Source: Promethearchaeota archaeon
GTDB lineage: Archaea; Asgardarchaeota; Lokiarchaeia; Sigyniarchaeales; SOKP01
DNA length: 64,000 nt
Assembly: GCA_019058245.1 (NCBI GenBank)
Contig: JAHPZJ010000013.1
Location: forward strand, 381,166 to 445,165
Direction of reading: 5' to 3'
Of the stretch, positions 9,245-17,888 are shown piece by piece. Position 1 is the stretch's first letter. Each line of letters opens with the position of its first letter. The notes under the pieces are model-generated. The model did no database searches and was not told the DNA's origin. It was given only the letters and a program-made list of their open reading frames with translations. The translations under genes were made by a program, and so were the position numbers.

Positions 9245-10732
9245 TTAAGGATCATTCCTAAAGGGGTGTCTAGCATTTTCTACGTTTTCAATCCCATCAT
9301 CTACAGTTGGTAGTCCTTCCATTGCTTTTCGGATTGCATTACGAGTCGCTTTATAATTATTGATAAATACTCTTTTTCTTGCGCTAGCACTTGGATGTAC
9401 AAAAGCATTCACAATTATTACTAACTCCTCAGCTAGTGCCTTTGGAAGAATTCCATCTTCAATACAATGCATCACTGCCTTAGCAATTGCTGCTTGAGCA
9501 GGTCCATATGTAAGGCTCGCATGACGAAGTGATGTCGGACGTACGGTAGGGATCATAATAGTAGGCGGTTTTACTTGCATGTTTGGTTCAAGAATAACTT
9601 GAAGTCCTTCGCGTCCTTCTTCTGGATTAGTTAAAGCTTGAGCATAAGCAGTACCAACAGGTCCATCTTTTTTCCCAATTAATAGGTCAATATGAGCAAG
9701 CTCTGCTCGTTCTCCTACAAGTGATTCCCCTACTTTTAATTCGAAATCAGTAATTTTTTTAGGTGTAATTCCAACGGCATAAAATCGACTAGTTAATGGT
9801 TTTTCTCCAAGCTCAAATTGAATTTCTGATTTTTCGATTAATCCTAATTTTTCAAGTTCAACTCGTAATTCGTCTTTAATTTCATAAGAAAGAGTATCTC
9901 CTAAAATAATAGGTTGACGAGTTTTTCCTACAGGTACTTTCATCATATTTAAACAAGATTTTACTCCCAAAGCACCTGAATTTATCAAAAGTCTTGCCAA
10001 TTTCTGTATTTTTTTTTGAAGGATTTGAGCTTCTTCTAAACGATTATTTTTCACGTGATTATAAATTTCAATCCAAATATTTGGAATTACATTTGCTGAG
10101 CCTAAAATACATCCTGCTGCACCCCCTGCTAGAGCCCCCAAAACGTTTTCATCCCAACCTATAAGAACTGAAATCTTATCACTAACCTTTTCTAATAAAG
10201 CTGAAAAATATTTATAATCTCCACTTGAATCTTTAATGCCTACAATATTTTCGATATCTACAAGATCTTCAACAACCGTCCAAGGTAATTCTACTCCTGT
10301 ACAAATTGGAATATTATATAAAATAATGGGAATGTCTGTTTTTTCTGCGATAGTAAAATAGTGATCATATAATCCTTTCGCTTTTGGTTTTAAAAAATAA
10401 GGAGTAACAATTAAAACAGCATCAGCACCAATATCAGTTGCTGCTTTAGTATTATTAATTACTAATTTAGTTCCAGTATCGCCAGTTCCCGCGATAACAG
10501 GGACTCTACCATTTGTTTCATCTACGACAATTTTAATAACCTTTAAGCGTTCTTCAATGGTCATATTTACAAATTCTCCCGTAGTTCCAACGGGAACTAA
10601 TCCTGATACTCCTTGATCAATAAGATGATTTACAAGATTTCTTATATTCTCTTCATTTATAGATTCATCCTTATTAAAGGGAGTTACCATGGCAGGCATA
10701 ACTCCCGAAGGTCGAAAATTGAATTTAGACAT
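9245..10732 (-). CDS. DHDPS-family aldolase fused to formaldehyde-activating enzyme (Fae)
   Basis: A 495-residue two-domain protein. Residues 1-300 are a dihydrodipicolinate synthase/N-acetylneuraminate lyase TIM barrel with the GTTGE loop (49-53), the active tyrosine Y139 in LYNIP and the Schiff-base lysine K167 in VGIKDSSGDY. Residues about 330-490 are a complete Fae domain: ELAHIDLLIGKKDGPVGTAY with its active histidine H347, the LTYGPAQAAIAKAV segment, AFVHPSASA and NNYKATRNAIRKAM. Fae condenses formaldehyde with tetrahydromethanopterin to methylene-H4MPT. A fusion of a pyruvate-type aldolase to Fae suggests that formaldehyde released by a retro-aldol reaction is passed on directly; this is inference. 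The gene starts 28 bases after the stop of its upstream partner, so they form an operon. Confidence 0.92.
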   Translation of the reverse strand: MSKFNFRPSGVMPAMVTPFNKDESINEENIRNLVNHLIDQGVSGLVPVGTTGEFVNMTIEERLKVIKIVVDETNGRVPVIAGTGDTGTKLVINNTKAATDIGADAVLIVTPYFLKPKAKGLYDHYFTIAEKTDIPIILYNIPICTGVELPWTVVEDLVDIENIVGIKDSSGDYKYFSALLEKVSDKISVLIGWDENVLGALAGGAAGCILGSANVIPNIWIEIYNHVKNNRLEEAQILQKKIQKLARLLINSGALGVKSCLNMMKVPVGKTRQPIILGDTLSYEIKDELRVELEKLGLIEKSEIQFELGEKPLTSRFYAVGITPKKITDFELKVGESLVGERAELAHIDLLIGKKDGPVGTAYAQALTNPEEGREGLQVILEPNMQVKPPTIMIPTVRPTSLRHASLTYGPAQAAIAKAVMHCIEDGILPKALAEELVIIVNAFVHPSASARKRVFINNYKATRNAIRKAMEGLPTVDDGIENVENARHPFRNDP

Positions 10733-10759
10733 TTTTTATTAACTCCTTTCAAGTAAGTC

Positions 10760-12040
10760 TTATTTATGCAAATTTTGTGCTGCAATAATATCAATACCAT
10801 TTTCAATAAGTACTTTTGCAGTAGTATTGATAGCATCATATCTATCAAGAAGTCCTTGTCGCATAAACTCCCATTCTCCAGAATCAATTATTTCTTGTTT
10901 ATCTCTAAAATAATCCAGAATATCGGTAGGATATTCCCTTGTTTTTTCTACATCAATATTACCGCCTTCGTGTTTAGCACTAATATTTTTAACCTTTTTA
11001 GCAACTTCAATTAACTCGTTTCTTCGATCATAAGGTTGTCTTACGATGCTTTTCCATGTTTCAATAATATGGTGCTCTAATCTAACAACATCTTCAAAAT
11101 CAAATGCTTTTCTAATATAAGCAGATAATTCAAGGGTTTCATTATTTACTGAATTTGAAAGATTAAATCCTATTAGTGGACTTGAACCATCTTCTCTAGC
11201 AAATAATTTAGCAGTCATCAGAGTCCAGAGGCACGAATAAGGATTGTCATTACCCATATATACTGAAATCTTGAACTCATTATTTATTCCTAGTTTATGA
11301 ATAAAGTATCCAAGTAACACAGTTCCAGGATTAACATTTAGAACTTGCCTAATCCCATAATTAGTATAATAATAAAGAAATTCATCAATCCACTTTAAAG
11401 CAAATTCATTAGGTTGACCAACTCCGCCAAAATATCCAGTAATGGTATCAGATCCTCCTAAATGGATATTCACAGGCATACCATCAGGACCAGGGGTGGT
11501 TCCCTTAGTATCGAGAGTTTCAACATATGTTGCTCCTATTATTTGCATAGCAGCGGTCATTGCTAATAAATCACCATCTTCTTCTTGTTCTTCCATTTTT
11601 CTGACACGAATTATTCTTCCTGGCATTAAATTTTTATCTTTGATCGCTGCTTTAGCCATATCGATAAGGAAGGGAAAATATTGACAAGATGAAAGTTCTA
11701 GAGTTACCGCATGGTCCTTATCAAATTTAATATCCGATGATTTTTCACCTAGTATTTTTTTTTTAAAATCTGACATACTTATAAAAGCATCGTTGTCTCT
11801 GCTTTTAATTAACCAATCTAAATCTCTAATGTATTCAGGTTTTTTATTAGCAAGTCTATTTAATATAATATTTAATTTCCCTGCTTCTTCAGCTTTTTTA
11901 TTAATTTCATCAACTCCACCATATTCTTCGATGATTTTGAGTAAATAATTTATAAGGGGATTCTTCTCATCCAATAAAAATTCATTAATAGTCTGTAAAG
12001 CATTTTCATTAATTTTTAATTTTTCTCTTAAATTTTTCAT
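10760..12040 (-). CDS. Uncharacterised protein, partner of the aldolase-Fae fusion
   Basis: A 426-residue soluble protein that I do not recognise. It has a helical N-terminal region of about 110 residues, then alternating strands and helices rich in Gly (THTVE-like core, GGSDTITGYFGGVGQPNE, VYMGNDNPYSC), suggesting a barrel enzyme. Conserved-looking acidic and His residues lie in VVRLEHHIIETWKS and ISAKHEGGN. No cofactor motif, signal peptide or transmembrane segment is visible. The gene is immediately upstream of the aldolase-Fae fusion in the same direction, which places it in the same pathway and makes it a candidate for producing the aldolase substrate. That role is inference only. Confidence 0.8.
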   Translation of the reverse strand: MKNLREKLKINENALQTINEFLLDEKNPLINYLLKIIEEYGGVDEINKKAEEAGKLNIILNRLANKKPEYIRDLDWLIKSRDNDAFISMSDFKKKILGEKSSDIKFDKDHAVTLELSSCQYFPFLIDMAKAAIKDKNLMPGRIIRVRKMEEQEEDGDLLAMTAAMQIIGATYVETLDTKGTTPGPDGMPVNIHLGGSDTITGYFGGVGQPNEFALKWIDEFLYYYTNYGIRQVLNVNPGTVLLGYFIHKLGINNEFKISVYMGNDNPYSCLWTLMTAKLFAREDGSSPLIGFNLSNSVNNETLELSAYIRKAFDFEDVVRLEHHIIETWKSIVRQPYDRRNELIEVAKKVKNISAKHEGGNIDVEKTREYPTDILDYFRDKQEIIDSGEWEFMRQGLLDRYDAINTTAKVLIENGIDIIAAQNLHK

Positions 12041-12491
12041 TTTAAGATTTCTCGTTATTTCGTAATTAATTATGAAAGCTTATAAAAACTAGACCCATTG
12101 TACTACTGTGGGTTTATAGAATAAATGAGGTTTTTCATAAATTTAATACTATTTTCTTATTATAATAAATTTTTCTTACTTTATATCAAAATAATAAATT
12201 GTCATCTTAAAATCGGATATTAAAATGTTAAGATAATTTATAATTCCGAATCATTTAGAATATTTATTCCAATAGATAATTATCAGAAATGTGGAAATAA
12301 TTAATCAGATATGGAGCGCTACAATGAGTACTAGGTATATTATTTAATTAATTTGAATTTAAATATTTTTAGAGAAATTAGTTAAAAATCGACCTTTATT
12401 CCATTTTAAATCTTTAATATTATAAGGTTATTAAGGAAAAAATGAAAAAAAATAAATTATTAAATTTTAAATTTTATATTATTTGTTAGTT
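12041..12491. promoter_or_regulatory. Intergenic region upstream of the aldolase-Fae operon
   Basis: About 450 bases between two minus-strand genes. For the 12040 gene a TATA-like TTTTTATAAGC reads on the minus strand near 12076-12086, and just upstream lies a short inverted repeat ACCCA...TGGGT (12093-12097 and 12109-12113) that could bind a regulator. The remainder, up to the binding-protein stop, is plain AT-rich sequence; no RNA or ORF was recognised. Confidence 0.35.
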
Positions 12492-14783
12492 CTATAAGTA
12501 TCTCTTTTTTCTCATCACTATGTAAACAATTCCTAGAAAAGCAATTAATGACGCAGATAAAACGATTCCAACTGAAAATCCTGGAATTGGTTCTGCAGCA
12601 GTAGGAGTATATTTTACTAAATCAAAATGCAATACTAAAATCCAATTCCATGCAGTTTTCCAATTCTTATCTACTGCGCGTCCGGTTAAATCATTTCCTA
12701 AATAGAGCATTGGATATTGATAATTCTGAGTCCAATCTGCCAATTCACTATAATACCTTTGGTTTCCAGTATCGTTTTGGAACCATAGTTTTGCAATCAA
12801 ATCATCACACGTAGCATTGTAACTAAAACCCATATTAGAACCTCCTTTATACGGGAATGCATAGGGATATGAAACCATATTGTAATCTGCTATGAATCTA
12901 GTATAAGGTTGATATGGGAAGGCAGCACCTGTTGGAGTTCGCTCAATAACTCCAGTGCTTTGATAATATGCTTGAAGGAATCCAAGATCACCAATACGGT
13001 TGTGATAAGGTTTAATTGCAAATCCATCACAGGATAATAAAGGAAGTTCCCCAGCTAATATTGCAGGATAAGTACCACCACTAACTGTATCGTCGGTATC
13101 ATCAATGTCACAACCAATATCCGCAAGAGAAGATATCAACACCTGATAAGATTCAACATGGGCTTGATCATAATGATCTTCAAATGTGTAAATAGGATTA
13201 GTACTTGCTACAGTGTTCCAATCCTCTGTTGTGCTAGTGCTATTCAAACTACGATTTGTACAAACTGCTCCCCAGACAGGATCATCTAGTAAGGTTTGTC
13301 GCGCTAACGTGAGGTTTGTATCAGGTAAAGGTACAGAGGGGTCATAATATTCGTGAGTACCTGCCAAACATCCCCCAGAACGCACTACCCGACCATCGTA
13401 TAATGCTAAATATGTGTCGTAATCATAGGCATAAGAAAGCGCTTTTCTAAAGGTCCGATCAACTCCATTTGTTGGCTTTAAACTTCCATTTGCGTACTTA
13501 ATATTAGTGGAGGACAAAATTCCATATGCACTCAAATTTAAGCCTATATCATACCAATAACGTAAATACGTCTCATCAACACAGTTTAAAACGATAACTT
13601 CTCCGTAATTTTCCTGACCCATATCTATATATTTCAAGTTAGAAGCGGTAGCTACATCACTATAAGTTAGTGGTTCCCATGAATGATCATAAGCAAAGTC
13701 AATATCACCTGTCACCAATGCAGTTGTCCTTGCATTATATCCTGATGTATCATGACTAAACGTAACTACTGCCACCTTTGGAAGCATATGCCACCCTCTA
13801 GCCTGTTGAGCTGAAGCGTTCCACCAATTATCATATCTTGTCATAGTACCTGAATCTAATGTGAAATTATCATACATATAGGGACCTGTACCAATTAAAT
13901 GTCCAGGGAAAGGAGATGATGCGTTATTTTGGGGAAATGCTGGAACATCTCCATATCCCATGATTGGAACATCAAAATAGTCCTTATAAGCATCCATGGA
14001 GATAAATTTTACCCACGCACCCCCTAAATATTCTGGACCGGTACCCCAATCATTAAAGTATACTCTAACTGTTCCTCCTGATTGCTGATTATCCAGTATG
14101 GTTATATTTGTGAATCGAGGGAATCTATTATAACCATATGGGACATCATATAGACTAGAATATCCAAATCCAGGATACACATTAAGATATCCATATGTAT
14201 AAGGACCAGGACCATATAGTTTAGAAACATTCCATGACGCAGTAGCATAAGGAGCCCAATCCTTAACACTCATCCAAAAAATTGGTCGATTATTAGACAC
14301 AGCGGAATCAACTGAACTACCTAGACAAAAATTGATACTTCCCAATGTATACATGAGCCTATCAAGATTCCATTTGCAAACTGTGGCGTTCCAATCTGAG
14401 CCATCCTGAAACGTAACGTTTTCTCGAAGAGTGAGATCCATATAATCAACTCCATCATAATTCATAAAACCTTGAGCGTTCATTTCATTTGGTCGGGAAT
14501 GTATTGTCCAATTGGTTGCAAGTAGTGGTACTAAATTAGCATAATCTCCGTTTTCCGCACCATATGGTAATTCAAATAATCCTTCAAGAGAATTATACCT
14601 GAAATAATCGCCAGTAGTAGCTGCAAAATTTATACCGTCCCAATTACCTATGGGGGCAGGTCCGCAAGCTCCTACAGTAAAAGTGGGTATCGTAGTTTGA
14701 GCTTTGACACTAAAAGGTATAATTGGTAATAACATAGAAATAATAAATAGAGCAAAAATTAAAGTTTTTGACCATTTTCTCAT
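12492..14783 (-). CDS. Peptide/nickel-type ABC transporter substrate-binding protein
   Basis: A 763-residue secreted SBP family 5 protein. It begins with a clear Sec signal peptide (MRKWSKTLIFALFIISMLLP, cleavage probably near AQT at about 29). The mature part has the family layout: GNWDGINF, LATNWTIHSRP, VDYMDLTLRENVTFQDGSDWN, and DRTFRKALSYAYDYD. The C-terminus carries a single membrane anchor at about 733-756 preceded by PIPGF and followed by MRKKRYL, like the PGF-CTERM style sorting signals of archaeal surface proteins. It would capture peptides or similar solutes outside the membrane. It is transcribed away from the importer genes at 14970-21219. Confidence 0.93.
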   Translation of the reverse strand: MRKWSKTLIFALFIISMLLPIIPFSVKAQTTIPTFTVGACGPAPIGNWDGINFAATTGDYFRYNSLEGLFELPYGAENGDYANLVPLLATNWTIHSRPNEMNAQGFMNYDGVDYMDLTLRENVTFQDGSDWNATVCKWNLDRLMYTLGSINFCLGSSVDSAVSNNRPIFWMSVKDWAPYATASWNVSKLYGPGPYTYGYLNVYPGFGYSSLYDVPYGYNRFPRFTNITILDNQQSGGTVRVYFNDWGTGPEYLGGAWVKFISMDAYKDYFDVPIMGYGDVPAFPQNNASSPFPGHLIGTGPYMYDNFTLDSGTMTRYDNWWNASAQQARGWHMLPKVAVVTFSHDTSGYNARTTALVTGDIDFAYDHSWEPLTYSDVATASNLKYIDMGQENYGEVIVLNCVDETYLRYWYDIGLNLSAYGILSSTNIKYANGSLKPTNGVDRTFRKALSYAYDYDTYLALYDGRVVRSGGCLAGTHEYYDPSVPLPDTNLTLARQTLLDDPVWGAVCTNRSLNSTSTTEDWNTVASTNPIYTFEDHYDQAHVESYQVLISSLADIGCDIDDTDDTVSGGTYPAILAGELPLLSCDGFAIKPYHNRIGDLGFLQAYYQSTGVIERTPTGAAFPYQPYTRFIADYNMVSYPYAFPYKGGSNMGFSYNATCDDLIAKLWFQNDTGNQRYYSELADWTQNYQYPMLYLGNDLTGRAVDKNWKTAWNWILVLHFDLVKYTPTAAEPIPGFSVGIVLSASLIAFLGIVYIVMRKKRYL

Positions 14784-14846
14784 TCTAACGATTCGCCTTA
14801 TTTTTCTTTAAATTAATTTTTAATTTTTTTGTAAAATTTTTGTAAC

Positions 14847-14873
14847 AAATAAATTTACGATGTAAATTTATTT
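14847..14873. promoter_or_regulatory. Perfect 27-bp palindrome, candidate operator
   Basis: AAATAAATTTAC, a three-base spacer GAT, and the exact reverse complement GTAAATTTATTT. It lies between the divergent binding-protein gene (start 14783) and the importer operon (start 14970), 64 bases from the former. A TATA-like TTATAAATTTAAA follows at about 14888-14900 for the plus-strand operon. The position suggests one regulator controlling both directions. AT-rich palindromes can arise by chance, but 12 perfect paired bases are unusual. Confidence 0.5.
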
Positions 14874-14969
14874 AAAGGTTGTGTAATTATAAATTTAAAC
14901 ATTTGTGAAACTTATAACAAATATTAATTTTTAAGTTAAATTTAATGTCATAAAATCCGATTTTGGATA

Positions 14970-15506
14970 ATGTTGCTAGACGAGGAAAATCAAAGTAAAA
15001 GAGTTAATAACAAGAAAGGCAATATAAAGATCGATCTTGGGCGCCAAGGTGGTATTTTTATTGCTTACACGATTATATTACTAGGATATTATGGAATTGT
15101 TGCTAACATCATTATGATTGATGAGTGGATCTCTTTTACTGAACAAACTTGGATAAGTTTTACTGAAATGGACAGAACGGTATTATTTTGGACATTTGAA
15201 GTGTATGTAGATACGTTTTTCTTGCCCGTAATATTATTATTTGTTACTTGCTTTTTATTAACATATAAGGAGGAAATTCCTCACTATGGAATAAAAGCGT
15301 CAATCTGGCTTGTTCCTTTTATAATTATCGAAGCCTTTATTTTATATGCGGTCATGTATGGGTTTAGCATAGAGCCAATTATATTACAATTTGGAAATTG
15401 GAAGGGTTATTTGCATATTTGTATCTTAATTGCAACCACACTCTCTGGTGCTATAGGTGGTATGAAAGTCAAACAATTAATTAAATCAAGAAGAAATATA
15501 GAATAG
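14970..15506 (+). CDS. Small membrane protein of the ABC importer operon
   Basis: A 178-residue protein with a charged N-terminal tail of about 25 residues and four predicted transmembrane segments (roughly 29-50, 71-99, 107-131 and 146-166), ending in a basic tail (KQLIKSRRNIE). No known family was recognised. It is first in the operon, ahead of the two permeases and two ATPases of a peptide-type ABC importer, so it is probably an accessory or regulatory subunit. It shares its style, hydrophobic and without motifs, with the extra membrane domains fused to the two ATPases downstream. Confidence 0.72.
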   Translation: MLLDEENQSKRVNNKKGNIKIDLGRQGGIFIAYTIILLGYYGIVANIIMIDEWISFTEQTWISFTEMDRTVLFWTFEVYVDTFFLPVILLFVTCFLLTYKEEIPHYGIKASIWLVPFIIIEAFILYAVMYGFSIEPIILQFGNWKGYLHICILIATTLSGAIGGMKVKQLIKSRRNIE

Positions 15507-15548
15507 GAGAATTAAAAAGATATTATCGGTAGAAAAAAGGGAAAAAAC

Positions 15549-16826
15549 ATGGCTAAACAACCAAAAAATATGATAAAATATATCATAAAGAGGATATTAA
15601 TAATGTTTCCAATGTTGTTATTAGTTCTAACTCTTTCTTGGATAATATCATATTTTATGGTACAACAAAATTTAGTTAACCCGGTTGCCGGTAGATTGGG
15701 TAATACACTCGATCCTGATATTATTGAGGCAGAATTACGGAGAATTAGATACTATGATCCTTGGTATATTCAACTCGCTATATATTTTAAGAATTTTTTT
15801 ACTGGAAATTGGGGTACTTCTTATGTAATCATACGGGATAAACCTGTAATAGATTTAATTTCGGAAATATTTCCAAGGACAATAGAATTGATGATGATCC
15901 CGATAATCTTAAGTCCTATTATCGCAGTTAAACTGGGAATAGCTTCTGCAACTCATAGGGATAAAATAAAAGATGTAGGAGTTAGAATTATTGCAATCTT
16001 AGGGGCAGGATTCCCTGTCTTTTGGATTGCTGACATGCTCCAACGCTTTTTTGGTTATTATTTGAGTAATTTTACATATCAGGGCATCGATATACCGGCT
16101 TTTTTCGCAAATTCACCTGGATTACAAGGTCCTCAGGTAATTAAAACTCCACCTTTAATTACCATAAGTTTTTTTGGTGCTATAATTTTAGCCATTATTG
16201 CCATCCTTCTAATTTATAAACAATATACTAAATTTAAACAATATAATAAGTTCAAGCACATTGGTTGGATACTAGGATCACTTGTTATATTGATTATTTG
16301 TATAATCCGAATTTGTTTCCTAGCAGTGATTTCAAATATAAATTCTTATGGTACAGGATTTCGAATAATCGATAGTATAATGACTAATAACCAAATTTAT
16401 TTGTGGGACACAATATCACACCTAATTATACCTGGTATTTGTTTAACTTTTGTTTCATTAGCAAGTATGACAAGACAAACGCGTTCCAGCATGTTGGACG
16501 TTTTAAATCAAGATTATATTAGAACTGCTCGAGCTAAAGGTGTATTAGAAAAAGATGTTATAAATAAACATGCTATCCGCAACGCACTGTTACCAGTCAG
16601 TAATCTAATCATTGGGGGTACAGCTACAGCATTATTAGGCTCTTTTTTCGTCGAAATTGTCTTTAATTATAAAGGATTTGGTTATTATATGGTTATATCT
16701 ATATTAGTAGGAGATTACCAAGTTACTCTCGGACTCCTAGTATTTGCTACCATAATAATCATTTCTGGGACTTTAGTAGCAGATATACTTTATACGATTA
16801 TAGATCCACGAATTACTTACACTTAA
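15549..16826 (+). CDS. ABC transporter permease, DppB/OppB family
   Basis: A 425-residue inner-membrane permease. The N-terminus MIKYIIKRILIMFPMLLLVL and the block RIRYYDPWYIQLAIYFKNFF are typical of DppB. The EAA loop that contacts the ATPase is QDYIRTARAKGVLEKDV followed by HAIRNALLP. The family is usually about 310-340 residues; here an extra stretch around residues 200-270, with two added hydrophobic segments, lies between the usual helices. It has an ATG start with AAAAAAGGGAAA upstream. It is followed after 11 bases by the DppC-like permease. Confidence 0.92.
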   Translation: MAKQPKNMIKYIIKRILIMFPMLLLVLTLSWIISYFMVQQNLVNPVAGRLGNTLDPDIIEAELRRIRYYDPWYIQLAIYFKNFFTGNWGTSYVIIRDKPVIDLISEIFPRTIELMMIPIILSPIIAVKLGIASATHRDKIKDVGVRIIAILGAGFPVFWIADMLQRFFGYYLSNFTYQGIDIPAFFANSPGLQGPQVIKTPPLITISFFGAIILAIIAILLIYKQYTKFKQYNKFKHIGWILGSLVILIICIIRICFLAVISNINSYGTGFRIIDSIMTNNQIYLWDTISHLIIPGICLTFVSLASMTRQTRSSMLDVLNQDYIRTARAKGVLEKDVINKHAIRNALLPVSNLIIGGTATALLGSFFVEIVFNYKGFGYYMVISILVGDYQVTLGLLVFATIIIISGTLVADILYTIIDPRITYT

Positions 16827-16837
16827 ATAATGGTAGG

Positions 16838-17848
16838 GTGAAGAAAATTATAGAAAAAGTTATAGAAAAAAAATATGTAGAAGAGCAGATTTCATCGAAA
16901 TCATTAAGAAAAATGAAATTTCTTCGCTTCTTAAAGTTTTATTTAATTCCCGGTTGGCGAGACCCTGAATTTTCGGCGCAAGAATATGATATTGAAAAAA
17001 TAAAATCTAAAAGGAGATTGTTTCGACACCTTGTTAAACCTCTAACAATAATAGGACTGCTGATGATCTTATTTATTTCAGTATTAGCAATATTTGCACC
17101 TTGGCTTACCATATATCCACTACAAGAGCTAGTAGTACCAAATGTTCCACCTAATCCAGAGGTTTTTGCTCCTCCATCAGCTGATCATCCATTTGGGACA
17201 ACATATAACGGATATGATGTTTTAGCTAGAATTATTTGGGGAGCCAGAACTACAATTTTATCGTCGTTAATACCTTCAATAATATCCATTGGTGGAGGCC
17301 TTGTTTTAGGCATTTTTTCTGCTTATTTCGGTGGGGTTATTGACTATCTCATAATGCGCTTTGTAGACTTATTCTATGCTTTTCCAACACTGATACTTAT
17401 TATTATAGTTACTCCTCTGCTTGGTACTGATTTATTAACCACTCTTATTATTTACGGACTTCTTTTTATACCATATAATATTAGATTCATGCGATCACTT
17501 GTTTTCCAAGTAAAACAACTTGAATACATTCAAGCAGCGAAAGTAGGTGGTGCCCAAAAGTTTAATGTTATGTTTAAACATATATTACCAAATGCAATAT
17601 CCCCTATGTTAGTACTTTTTTTTGGAGGAGCTGCTATCGCAATAATAGGTTTAGCAGGTCTTGCATTTGTAGGATTTTCAGATAATACTGTAGCCAGTTG
17701 GGGTCTTGATATTTTATGGGCTCGAGGTAGGTATAGTAATATCAGTGCTGCTGTTTGGCCAGGATTATTTATTGGAATTGCTGCCATAGGATATATACTC
17801 GTTGGAGATGGATTTCGAGATGCATTAGATCCACGATTAAAATTATAA
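16838..17848 (+). CDS. ABC transporter permease, DppC/OppC family
   Basis: A 336-residue permease. The long cytoplasmic N-terminal segment (about 65 residues, KKIIEKVIEKKYVEEQ...) precedes the first membrane helix. Family landmarks are HPFGTTYNGYDVLARIIWGA, the EAA loop QLEYIQAAKVGGAQKFNVMF followed by KHILPNAISPM, and the C-terminal DGFRDALDPRLKL. It pairs with the DppB-like protein as the translocation pore. It starts at GTG, preceded by a GGTAGG ribosome site. Confidence 0.93.
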   Translation: MKKIIEKVIEKKYVEEQISSKSLRKMKFLRFLKFYLIPGWRDPEFSAQEYDIEKIKSKRRLFRHLVKPLTIIGLLMILFISVLAIFAPWLTIYPLQELVVPNVPPNPEVFAPPSADHPFGTTYNGYDVLARIIWGARTTILSSLIPSIISIGGGLVLGIFSAYFGGVIDYLIMRFVDLFYAFPTLILIIIVTPLLGTDLLTTLIIYGLLFIPYNIRFMRSLVFQVKQLEYIQAAKVGGAQKFNVMFKHILPNAISPMLVLFFGGAAIAIIGLAGLAFVGFSDNTVASWGLDILWARGRYSNISAAVWPGLFIGIAAIGYILVGDGFRDALDPRLKL

Positions 17849-17888
17849 AAAAGAGGGATAAAAAGTTTTAAATACTATATATCAAACT

